Positions 14,160 to 25,700 of a stretch of 64,000 nucleotides of DNA are shown piece after piece. The stretch is taken from assembly GCA_019843655.1 (NCBI GenBank), contig JACDQD010000004.1, positions 25,741,872-25,805,871 on the forward strand. The letters are read 5' to 3'. The position numbers were made by a program, and so were the translations under genes. This DNA comes from Lethocerus indicus (taxonomy: Eukaryota; Arthropoda; Insecta; Hemiptera; Belostomatidae). How positions within the stretch are numbered: the stretch's first letter is position 1; each line of letters opens with the position of its first letter. The notes under the pieces were generated by a model. The model saw nothing but the letters and a program-made list of their open reading frames with translations, searched no databases and was not told where the DNA came from.

Positions 14160-14270
14160 GGCGGTTCAAAGTAAAAAGGAAATTCCTCAATCTGACCCCC
14201 CCTCACTCTCGTCCTATTAGTGTCACGTGACAAACCTCCCAGGTCAGAAAGTATAAAACCGATTGTTCAG
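14160..14270 (+). repeat. Direct repeat, left copy, with TATA-like box
   Basis: About 110 bp that recurs at 14784-14890. The best part (14211-14267) matches the second copy at about 50 of 57 positions by eye. It carries gtcctattagtgtc and gtataaaaccg. Upstream both share ggcggtt, an attcct pentamer context and tgacc. It could be a duplicated promoter, the ends of a small element, or two insertions of one repeat. Confidence 0.65.
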
Positions 14271-14783
14271 GAAAAAAATAAAGCTTTTGGAATAAAACGC
14301 GGTTGTAAGGGGGCAGTGGGTGCACATAGTAAATGCTACTCAGTTTACATTTACTCAGCAGGATTTTGGGATATACCTATTCGATATTACATTAAATTGC
14401 ACAAAATCGCAACCACTATTGTAAATTTTTTGTCGATCCTCTGATCCTTCAGACGCCAAAATATATATGTCGTATAATCAATTTGTCTGATATAAGAAAA
14501 GCGTCTTAATGATGTAATCCAGGTAGCACTGGATTGTTGGGAACATACCATTATCCAATTCATTTGATATATGAACATAGGATATCCCGTTCAATGCCTG
14601 TAAAGTTCAGTCAAAAGAGGACGGCAAAAAAAATTAAAATAATTAATTACAAAAACTAACAACTATTGAACAATGAAAGCTCAATTATTAATAAGCTTAA
14701 GAAAATTAATATTATATAAACGACAAATTATATAAAAGGCAGCGATCGGTCTACAGTTTACAAAATGAAGCTGTGACTTTTGA

Positions 14784-14890
14784 ACGGCGGTTAGTCCGTG
14801 AGTGACATTCCTGAATGTGACCTCTCCTCGTTGTCCTATTAGTGTCCTGTGAAAAACCTTTCAGGTCAGGAAGTATAAAACCGTTTGTTG
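14784..14890 (+). repeat. Direct repeat, right copy, with TATA-like box
   Basis: Second copy of the unit at 14160-14270, with the conserved part at 14833-14889. The spacing between copies is 622 bp. The TATA-like word gtataaaaccg is kept exactly. The intervening 510 bp or so has no reading frame worth noting. Confidence 0.65.
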
Positions 14891-14989
14891 AGACAAAAAC
14901 GGTAGCTCTTTTAATTTCGAGGGAGTGTTAGGGGCGGCGGGGTGGTCGTTAGGGGAATGGGGACGTCCTCCGGGGTGCGCCGACAACAT

Positions 14990-14990
<1 letters not shown>

Positions 14991-15020
<30 letters not shown>
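14991..15020. repeat. (CT)n microsatellite
   Basis: Thirty bp of CT repeat with one TTT interruption, directly before the weak tRNA-like segment at 15060-15130. Confidence 0.88.
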
Positions 15021-15059
15021 TCCGTAATTAAGAGTCTCACCCGAATGGACACTTTTAGT

Positions 15060-15130
15060 GCGAAGGTAGCCCCAGCTAGGTGACCGAAAGCCCTTCAAAC
15101 CGAGGGCAAGGTTCGAGTTCCAGTTTCGGT
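15060..15130 (+). repeat. Weak tRNA-like segment, possible SINE head
   Basis: tagccccagctaggtgacc resembles an A box with one extra base; 42 bp on, ggttcgagttccag matches a B box almost exactly. The spacing suits a tRNA-derived RNA polymerase III promoter. No acceptor stem pairing was seen. Confidence 0.35.
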
Positions 15131-18100
15131 TTTACAAGCGTTTTGCCTCCTCCTCCCTCCCCCCGTCGACGATCCTTCCCCAGTACCTGCTTCCGACCCG
15201 CTTCGACCTCCGGTACACAGCAATCGACATTACTACCAAATCTTCAAGGCGCGATAAACTGATTGCAACGATTTTCCTAATTCTTATGAAGGTAACTGGA
15301 AGCTACTGCAAAGCACGAGTAGGAACCAACAAGCGTAGACAGAAGATCGCGATCGTGGTGATATATTATCACCTTTAATTGGCCAAGAAATATGGAACAA
15401 ATTGAGATATTGGAGGACATGAGAATGGTAAAATTGCGATAAAATGAGTGATAATTTACATGGCAGAGTATCTTACAAAAATTGTACATGTCGATTTTAT
15501 TTCACTCTGTTTTGAAATTATGAGGCTTCCGACGTGATTTCAGATTTTAAATTTCCTTACTCGAACCGTATATAGAGGGCCGGGTCGCCGAGATAAGATC
15601 TTGGGATGGGCTCGAGTTGGAAATGGCGCAGGTTTGACAATAGATTTTCAGCCCGGTCGTGAACTTGTGAACAATACTGTTGAGCCGGGCCCGAATCTCT
15701 GGAGAACATCTGTTCGGAAAGGTAAGTCCCGGCGGCGGATAATTAAGTAAATCAGAAGTTACTGAAATTCGAGCCGCTGGAATTCCGGCCCCGAAGTATA
15801 CAGGGAACTATCGAGTTTCATCGCGGACCGAAGTCCAAACCGAAGTCAGTTGCGTGTAACACACGCTCGTCGGTCATTCAACCACCGGCGGATCAGTCAT
15901 ATTTCAAGTTGGAGGGAGGCGAAATTAACCGCCTTAATTCCTACAGGTGTTGGGCAATTCGTGCATTCCCCCGTCTTCGGGCGGACGTTATTCATTGTCA
16001 GTTCATTAAAATCTGGTTCAAGCTTGTTCCTGTAATTGAGTTTTATGTTATCTCTCCCATCTTGGTACAGTCCTACCGTTCGTTTGGGACGACTAGTAAC
16101 GACGGACGAAATGACGTCATATGTAGTCGATGAGCGTTTCCGAGAATTAATTTACCTCAGTTTAATTAAACCTACAATTCTGCGAATGGGGTAGAAACTG
16201 AAAATTGCATGCGATCTCTAAAGACACAGCGGATAAATTAAATTAATCAGCATAAATCAGTCTAAAGTACAGCCTATCGGGCTTGCGTGCGTGATGATGG
16301 ATCAAAGAGGAGTAGTCATCATCTGGACTGTTAACATAATTCGAGACCTTATTTTCTTTTTATTTTAAGCCCTTATTAATATTCAAAGCGAGTTGATTCT
16401 ATAAAAAAATGTCGTCTTTGAAAACTAAGGAATGAAGGTAGGAATATACGAAAATATCAGTTGATACAGAAATTACTACATTTTTAGTCATTTTAGACCT
16501 ACAATTTTCTATTACGACTACCAACTAGTCAGTGATATAAGGTATAGGGAATTTTCCAGTATTTTTTTTAAATTCTTTACGTTTTCCTCAATTTGATACT
16601 GAGGAATTTGACTTGTCTGTTTATAGAAACCGTTTCATTGAATTTTAGTGCATTGACAACATTAGCCGGACTTAACGGAACGTAATATAAAGGATGTAGC
16701 GTATATATGGCGGAGGTTCGTAATATTTCCTCGTGCCTTACCGAGCCCGGAAGACAATTCAGGGCAGGCCGTGGCGATATTTTCTGTTTAAAAAACCCGG
16801 AAATCAATATATTCGTTGTTCGTATGGCGCGCATCGGGGACGCGTACGAGTTATTGGGTGGATAGGCTACCGGCGACGGGATCGTATAAATACGGGGTAG
16901 TTGATATAGGAGTATGGTGTGGTATAGGAGCCGGTACCGAGAAATCCCACGTCTACCGCCCTGGTGGGTGTACAGACCACACAAAAACTAAAACTCGGCA
17001 TGAATTGCGACGCCTCCGCTCCCTTATTCATCGCTGCACTAGTTCCATTACTAATTGCTCAAATTATAGTACAACAAAAAATAAATTATACAATCCGACT
17101 GCGTAATATTGTTATCTGTTCGAAAAAAATTCCGCTCTGGACCTTCGCATGTCTACCTTTAGTTTGCTACCTCCACGCCTTCAGACCTTGGACTAATTCA
17201 TTATTTGATATAAAATGTTACGTTGTCCGCTTCTAAATATCATTATTCGGCCTCAGGTTATCCTTTCCCTGGATGATGGCCTTACCGACCCTTGACCTCT
17301 GAAGTTGGTGAGCCTCAAGTAAAATTAGTTAAATTAAGCCATTCATGTAGCACATTCAGAGAAACGCAGTATGTAAACGCGATTATCTGGTAAGTAGGCA
17401 CTATTTGATAGTTCAAGGTGTTGGTTTTGGCTCATCGCTCATGCGATATTTTAAAAATTTCATGACCCCTGCGATTTTCTGTCTCCACTATTCCCGATTA
17501 TGCTGCCTAAAAACCTGTTGCGGTTCTGTGGCCGAAAGCCAAATAATAGCGTGAGCATCCGAAAGCCGGCCCCTCTGTTTAAAACTGAGAGACAGGATTG
17601 AGCTTCAACGCGTATGATGGTATTTTAAAAATATTTTATTGTACTATTTAGCGTACTAAAATATACAGAATATTTATGCGCATTTTCATAATTTCATAAT
17701 TTTCAACAAAGGCTACCGCATTCCTGAACATACAGCGCAGCTATTAGAGTGATTACTTCTTTACAGAAGGTCGGCTGTAAGGTAAAAAATAATAAAATTA
17801 TCTCCTCCATTAATATCTTTCCTTCCCATAATTTGTGGGTTTTTAAGCGACCATTTCTGAAATCGTTCTTCGAAATTGGGCCTACCAATGTTTATAATTT
17901 CATTTGTAATAGGCCGGTATTGTGTTAGGTACGGGGTTCGGGCCCCCTAATAAGGGGGGCGGCCGCGCCATTAGCCACAGGCGTCACCGTAATTAATTGC
18001 ACGACGAATCCATGTTCACGGCCTGCGCCCACTTTTTGTGACGACCATAGCGTACCCAATCAATAGACTCGTGGCCTCAAAGTTGGCCCGTGGCCGGCGC

Positions 18101-21100
18101 TGGTGCACACAAAAAATAAATCCCGGCCGGCTAAGGGAGCCATTTCAAGCGACAGAGACTGTGGCCTGGCGGGCTAATAATGGCCCAAATTATCCCCGAT
18201 ATAATTTCATACCTCGCCCCCGCCCGAAGCATTATCCCTAAGATCACTTAACGTTTAATTCGTGTGTTTAAACTACCCCCAATGTTCGACCTCCGATTGC
18301 GGCATGAACGTGCGATTACACTATATTAAGTGCCTTTATTATTAAGTAATGTACACTCGAGTGACCAAACAACGGGATGAGTAGGAATATTTATTGAAAT
18401 TAAATTTGTTTTCGACGGCGTACCTCGAGCCCCGCTTCCTTTGCACCGTTCAGGACCTTTTTTATTCATACTATTGTGTCTGGCGTTTCAATTCCATGAG
18501 TTCTCATTGCCCCAGCGTCTCTTTAAGGGGTGAATAAGAAACCGTTCGTTGTGTAATTTTTGCCATTCGCAAATTTATTCCTAAGCGTCAGCGGGATTTC
18601 ACTTTTATTAGTATATCGACGGCCATTATTAGTGGTGAACACGTTATTGAGGATTGCGAGAAGCCGAAAGCGAGACAAGATTAAGAGAAAGAGAAGCTGG
18701 AGCCAGTGACCCAGATTCACTCGGTAGGAACTCCTCAATGGTAGCTTGTGGCGATACATATTTAATAGGAGGAGCCGTGAGGGGGGTGGCGGGGGCAGGG
18801 AGGTAGGTAGGCCTCAGCGAGGACCTCACACGTCGGGCCCCTGTAATGGTCCTCTAATCAATATGTTAACGCGCCGTATTAAGCCGCCGATTGATTGGCT
18901 CCCTCCCTCCCACCAACCAAACAAATGCTCGACCCACCTCAATGCTTCTCCTATTACAGCCAACTTACATTGCCGACTGTACCAAAGAAACGTCCGCATT
19001 TATACTTTTATAACAGACACTAATATGGCTAGCGGTGTTATGTATAGACACGCGTATATAGTGGTAGTTATAGCTTTTCCCTCGACTGTTCACTATACAA
19101 CTTGACAGAAACTAAAGCCTAAATGCAACATCGCGCTCCTCAACACAATATCTGAGTAAGTACTTTCAACGCTAGTGCTCTTAGCCGCGTAGCCCTATTC
19201 TCCAGTCCAATTTCACAAATAAATCCGCCTTTAGCATGTGGAGGTCTCAAATGATCGGGAACAACTTGGACCCTATGTGGCATTAGCATTTAGACCGGAG
19301 CATTTATCTCTTTACTCTCTCCGATGGGCAATCCGTTCACTTATCATCCATTTATGAAGCCATAAGCGAGCGCACAGGCACTTGCTCATTTCGGTAAGTC
19401 GGTAAATAAAGTCATAAATAACTTGTAACAGATTGCTTTTAACTAGCACCTGTCCCAGTTGGGAGCCGCGGCGGCCCTCGGAGCGTAACAAGCTCTTTAG
19501 TGATCCTTTAGTGGCTTACCCCCACCGGCCTGCCGGCCTTTATCCTTCCCGCTCCGCGCTCCTAATTGATTCAACTTGTCTTTCGCCGTATTTCATGGAT
19601 TAGATGACGCGACACGGATTACGGCGCCACTTTCTACATATTTAATAGGCGGCACTCCGGCCTTATCCCCGACATAGGTTTAGTGGAGAAATTATCTCAC
19701 GAACAATCGTAATACCCGAGCATGATTTATACCGACTCGCAGTCGTCAAATTTTGTTTAATTGCGTCTTTGGCCCACCGAGCCAGCGTCTTATATTCGAG
19801 AGCGGCGCTTGATCAATTTCCTTTGGACGAAACAGGCTGGATTGGGACAATATATCTTTATCATTATATACAGTCTCATTTGATGCCTTCCTCATAGTTA
19901 AAAAGGAGTGATTTATATCATAAACAGAGACTTGCTATTTGAAAATATTTTACAAAAAACAATATGTTGTAATTATATGGCTGTGACATTTATTGCTATG
20001 ACTTTGCTATAAAAAAAATACCAAACGTTTTGTTTTCGAAACAACAACTTTAATTTTAGAGGTATAATGTTTACTAAACTATTTTCCTCCAAAACAGATC
20101 ATTGTTTTAGCACAGAACGGTGTATAATATTATTATTAATATCCCTCAAAGAAATGTAGTGGTATTCATAGACCATCTCGGCAGCGTTTAGCGGTATCCA
20201 TTGATATCGGCCAATTTGGCTGGCAGCGGATTCCCGTTTTGAATTCTAAATGGCCCTAAAGGATTCTTCAGTTTTATTTGACTTTCAAAACACGAGTCTG
20301 GAGAGGAGGCCACCCTCTCCCCCTCCCACCATCCGTTCCCCCATCGCCGGAAGGTGTCTGCGTGTACCTGTGCGTACTCCAGAGTGCTAATGACTATAGA
20401 TATTTCACACGTACAGCTCTAACACACACACACAGGCAGGGGCTCACAAGTTCAGGACCTTTTTCCTGTCCTTTAACTCGGGGCGTGGACGCCGACACCT
20501 TTTCTGTTTATCATCCTTTGGATTCGTCCAACGGCTCTTTCCGTTACGGCTTTCGTTCCTTCCGGGGGGTCTTCCACTTTTCCACGAAACCCCGAACTGG
20601 CACACTACCGAAACCCGCGCAAATTCTCTACGATACATAATTCCAAATAACGATGTTGTCTCTCGCCCATTGAGTGGACGAAACTGTTTTAAATGTAGTA
20701 GCACCCCTGGGTGTGTCCTAACAGAGATGTATTTGAAATATGGCCGTGTGTTTCGGTTTGGCGAGCGGCCGACAAAGTAAGTAATAAGTGCTCGGCCCCC
20801 CCGACCCCGAGTTATTAACAACTTACTCCATAATCGAATTTGAAACGGAGTCGGGTAGAGTGGGGGGGGGGTGCTCTCCCGATCCGTGATTTATTAATTG
20901 CTTTTAAATTGGAGCAATTTTGCATTGTCAGATGCCCCTTTTATCGGCGTCCCAACTTTATTAAATTTGCATAACCGAATAAATCTACATTTCATTACGG
21001 CATTATTACCATAGAGGAATTAATAGGCCGGAATTGATAGCTCACCGACGATTAGACGGCTGAGGGATTTTCTCTCCGAATTAAAAGTTTAATACTTTAT

Positions 21101-22013
21101 TTGGTCTCGTGAGGTGGAGCGGGCGGAGAGCCGGGTTATTTACTGCCGAATACAGTTTATATCGGTTCTATTAAATTATTCGGCCTACTAAGAATTAATT
21201 GTCCGGCCGTCGATCGGATCGAGTTTTTTCGGGGACCATAAAATTGATTTAAAGTTTTTCGTACTGGTTTTAGAGCCGTTTTTATGTAAACCGGGGAGGT
21301 CGTTATTATCACCTGCGGTGACTTCCGGTGGCGTCCATTCTCGGGTGACTAATCGTTCGGCCCAATAATTGTTTCGTGGCCAACATTAAAATCTGAGCCA
21401 TCGCCAGCTTACTCGGCGGTTTGCCCGCCTAAACAAGCTCTTCTGTAGGGCCCTCGCGTTTGAATACACTTCGCCACAATCCCGCCCTTCCTCTTCTTCT
21501 ATAAAGCCAATTAAAACCAGCCACCTCAAGCAATGTTTTATACACTGTGTATTTCGTACAAATGCATTTTCAGGTCAGCTAGACTTCGACTAACTGTAGA
21601 AGCCTGTTTGGTAGTACGTCATTGAGGCAGTTCGATACTAACAATATTTAACAATTCTCAATGCCAATATTGGCAGGAAATATTCGAGGAGGCGAATGAC
21701 AAACCAGACCGCAGTTAAGCACACCGCTGAGTGCAGAGTCAAACCTTCTGCGTCGCGTTTCATACTCAGTTTTACGTAAACACTCGAGAAAAAATTAATA
21801 CCGCCAATAATCGGTGTCAGTTCGAAACTGGATGGAGTTGGCACTTGAGATAACCAAGAGTGTACAGATGTACTGCCAACGGTACTGCTTCAGAATGCGC
21901 TTAATACAAAGTTGCAATTTATGGTTGCAATCCGGTATAATCGTTATTTTTTAATGTTTTCTATTAGTGGGCGTCGAAACAAAAAAAAATGTAAATAATC
22001 CAAGGAATGAACG
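15131..22013. other. No gene recognised
   Basis: Mixed AT-rich DNA. GC-rich patches with TAATTA-type words are visible at about 17930-18200, 18770-18930 and 21000-21330. Frames of up to 125 codons at 20278-20821 lie on opposite strands of the same DNA and have no recognisable domains. Confidence 0.5.
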
Positions 22014-22025
22014 ACGAACAATATT

Positions 22026-22264
22026 AGTTTAATATACCTGTTTTGTGGTCTGCGAGGGGTTGGAATACTGTAGGTTCGTGATGTTTCTGTCTCGTGATGT
22101 TTATGTTGAGTACAAGTGAAAGTGACAGTGCAGTGAGGATGCCCAAAAAACATCCAAAGTGCTAACAGTGACTAACACCGCTACTGAAGATGGCGAGCAG
22201 CCGAAACCGGTCTAGCAAAGGACCAAACCAGCGAGAGGAGACAGAAACATCACGAACCTACAGT
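22026..22264. mobile_element. Fold-back (inverted-repeat) element, copy A
   Basis: A composite of about 239 bp. A left end (gtggtctgcgaggggttgga, from about 22045) is followed by the left arm of a perfect 28-bp inverted repeat (22066-22093). A unique middle follows, then the core gatggcgagcagccgaaacc (from 22190), a tract with caaaggaccaaacc, and the right arm (22238-22265). The block is flanked by a 12-bp direct repeat, acgaacaatatt, at 22014-22025 and 22265-22276, consistent with a target-site duplication. It has no coding capacity. It sits about 275 bp downstream of the LAP stop codon. Confidence 0.7.
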
Positions 22265-22447
22265 ACGAACAATATTGTTCGCAGTATTGCGCAGCTATAT
22301 CGATATTTCAACTATAAAACACAGTCCATCCATCGTTGAGTTACGATCCCTTATTCGGCGGAAATCCGGATGACGCTGGTCCGAAACCAGTCTCCACTAG
22401 AATGTATTTGAAGTATTAACACCGAACAATTTGTAAAATGCGCTATA

Positions 22448-22453
22448 TTTAAT
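22448..22453 (-). promoter_or_regulatory. Possible polyadenylation signal of LAP
   Basis: ATTAAA on the minus strand, 87 nt downstream of the stop codon. It is the common variant of AATAAA, and no exact AATAAA was noticed nearer the stop. The use of this site is inferred from position only. Confidence 0.35.
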
Positions 22454-22539
22454 TAAAATGGAATTTAAATTTGACGCTCGGCAAATCTCCAAACGTATAG
22501 ACTGTGCGGTAAAACGATATACGGATGGCGGAGCCGGTT

Positions 22540-22719
22540 TCAGCACTCGTCTCCCTTCTCGTGCGGACAGACCATCTGATAGAGGAACTGTACTATGGTC
22601 CTCGTGGGTCGGCCGGTCATCACGTCCTTCCTCAGGTAGGGGCTGCCGATACCGGAGGAGGACATACCGGTCCCGGAGATGTCCAAGTGGACGAAGTCGA
22701 TTCCCGGCGGCGTGAACTC
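22540..22719 (-). CDS. LAP3-like: LAP exon 11: C-terminus and stop codon
   Basis: Residues 465-523 and TGA. It contains FVHLDISG (WAHLDIAG in LAP3), then PYLRKDVMTGRPTRTIVQFL, the conserved C-terminal loop and helix. The tail after QFLYQM (CPHEKGDEC) is specific to this protein. The acceptor is TCTCGGCAG. Confidence 0.95.
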   Translation of the reverse strand, partial: EFTPPGIDFVHLDISGTGMSSSGIGSPYLRKDVMTGRPTRTIVQFLYQMVCPHEKGDEC

Positions 22720-25700
22720 CTGCCGAGAGACAACACTGATAAAGCATATGTGAACCCACACGGGGTTACCTATGGAACTCACGAAATTGGCTGGAACCGA
22801 TCATTAATATTTTAAAAAATTGGAAATATATACACAATGAATAAGTTTAATTAGCGATAATAAAGTAATGAAGATTTTACTGATGGGTATGAAATTTATA
22901 TCGAATTGCGGTATTTATTTTAGAATGTAACTGTTACTCGGAGGCAATTTAAAATAGATCGTAAAAATTTGCTTCAAATTGAATCAAATTACTCTATCTC
23001 TATTCTCCGATTGGGACGAATATTATGGGTTATCTAATTTTGATTTTATAATATAGTAAGACTCTAAGAATAAGACTAAGAATAAGATATTCCTGACGAT
23101 GTCATGGGGGGAGTTGCCATCAGAAACGATTCCCAACTGTTTCGAAATGAAAACAATCATGCGCTTTGGAAGCATCATGTGGTCTATTCGGCCGGAGATT
23201 GATTTCCGTAGTCGAATTGGAAGATGTCCAATTGAACTCGGTAAATGGGTGGGGAGGGAGGGGTATCGGGTCAGTTATTAGATGTGATTGGGACCGTCGA
23301 GGTCTCCGAAACCACCATGCCCCGAAAAGTTTTTCGAGAGGTAGGATTGGGAGTTTTCGGAGAGGGTAATTGGGATTTTTCTCACAGTGTGTAACCAGAA
23401 AATAGAAGAAATGGATGGAACTTCTATGACGGCCTTCACAGAGGTTTGATGTTGAAACCGTGTGACTATCCCCCATTGACTCTTATAACAATTACACCTT
23501 TAATACAATGTGTATAGGTTGAGCTCAATTAAACCAATAAGAATTCATTTGAAATATTAGCGTACGCCTAGACCAGATAATGGGTTGAATTTTCAATGCT
23601 CAAAGGTTTTTGAATTTAGTCGATGAAAATAGTTATTTCGAGAATAATTTCTTCCTCACCGCTAAGAACGATGCCGCCAAACAAGGTTGGCCGCCCTCTC
23701 CTTTTCCAACATTGTTAACGTCGACACCGATGTAGTCTGAAAACAAGATTATCATTCGATATTAAGAGAATTATTCGTGATAATTTGCAGAGACATTATA
23801 GAATATTTCGGTCATTCCAGTTTGAGTCATTCAATACTGGAAGTTCACCCCCAATACTGTGTTTCTTTAAACAAATTGATTGTGGCAATTTCGATTATGG
23901 GAGCGTTAATTCTATGCGAGTGTTATAAAGTTTAATATTTGTATGACTAGCTGGTTACCCGTGACTTTCTGACTGTAGTATTTCCAGAAGGGGAATCTCC
24001 ATACTCTATCGCCTGTCTCAGCGCCCGCCCTGTTCATCTCGCGCCAAACAACGTCCGAGGTCGTCCAAACGCCCGTAGCCGCCGATCCGAGCGATCTCTT
24101 CATGCTCCCTGAATTTCATCGGAATAACGTTATTGAAAACCACTTGGGCCCGTTAGAGAATGTAGTATTAAAGACGTAGATAGTTTACCTGATAGGGTTG
24201 CGATATTCATGATGAGACAGGGCCTGTAGTTGATCGAGTAGCAGAGCGGGTCGGTGAGTATGACTCGGCCCTCGTTGTCCGTGTCCTCAACCCGGATCGT
24301 CTTTCCGTTCATCGCCACGAGCACGTCCCCCGGCTTAACCGCCAGTCCGCCCGTCATGTTCTCGCAGAGAGGAATCAGCGCTGTACAAATTCATTCCGGG
24401 TGTAATTATTGGGCGCGGAGGCGTCCGTCAAGAATGCAATTATTACGTTCCCTTCGGTGGGCGCTGCACACGGTACCACCGCTGTCCGACATTAAGCTAT
24501 ATTCTTATCCTCAATATTGCATTTTAATGTGATGATCTCACCGTTCATGTTGATGGGCAGGTTCATGCTGGAGGCGCACTTGAAGACGCCGACTATGACG
24601 GCCGCCCCGGCCATCTCGGCCCTGAACTCCTCCATCCCCGGTGCCGGCTTAGTGCACAGACCTCCAGTGTCGAACGTCACGCCCTTTCCTGCGCAAAAAG
24701 AAAAAACAAAATAAAAGCGCCGTTCGCGACCGTTTCCGTCCATTTGGAAACCTAACGTCGCTTTCCCTTTTTTCCCCGCGCACGTGACTCACTCAAAATT
24801 CAAGCGAAACGTGTCTCGGTTAAACAACGGAGAGTCACTTCCGCAGTTTGCGAGCTCGTCCGCGTGATTCGCGGACGGGAAGGACCCGGGCCCGATGATT
24901 AATGGCCACCTCGACGCCTTCGGCGGTGAATTATGAAGAGGGGCAAAGTCCCGACTGCGGGACCACTCACCGACCATGACGACAGGCTTCTCGTCGGGCG
25001 GGGCCGAACAGTAGCCGATCTCGAGGAACAGCGGCTGCTTGCACGAGCTCTTAGACATAGCCAGGAAAGTGTTGAAGTTCTTCGTCTCCAGCCAGTCCCT
25101 GTCTCGAACTTCCACGCGGACACCGCACGGACACAAGATGTCCACTACCCTCTGCAAACCAATTATGGCGGGGAGACTATAATTCATTCCATATAAACAT
25201 ACGGTTGGGAGAAACCATCTTTTCACGCAGCATAAGGCTGTAAGATTTCTACTTTCTCTCAACATCGATCCTGATAAAAAAAAGTGGGTACGAACAATTT
25301 TGCGATAAATAATATTAAACTATTCGAGGTTATATAATCACAATGTATTTTATTTATGGCACAATGGCTAATTCAAACTAGTTTTATATGTGCTGTTCTC
25401 AGTATATTCATGAAGGTGAAGTGTAAATTTACCCGGGCGAACGATTCAGGGGTCAACTGGTTGCCTGGAGATTCTTCCAGCCTCCTCGCGATGTTCTGAG
25501 AATCTGCCTTCAGCAGTCCTCTCTGCCACGCGTCACTGGTGTTAACGGAAAGCATCGTTTATTAATTTAGTCGAAACTTAATTATTAAAAGTGAAGAATG
25601 TTTCAAAACTAGAAAATTACCATCAAGAACGTAGTGTGTGCGATGATACATAGTGGCAAGATTAAATTGGGCGGAAATAATTAGTTGCCGTTTTGAAAAA

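Noticed and set aside
20278..20821. 120- and 125-codon frames on opposite strands
   Set aside because: They overlap each other heavily and have low-complexity, motif-free sequences; at most one could be real and nothing supports either.
22458..22815. Two plus-strand frames of 85 and 96 codons
   Set aside because: They are antisense shadows of LAP exon 11 and its intron border.
24254..25196. Plus-strand frames across 24.2-25.2 kb
   Set aside because: They lie antisense to LAP exons 6-8, whose minus-strand reading matches the M17 family.
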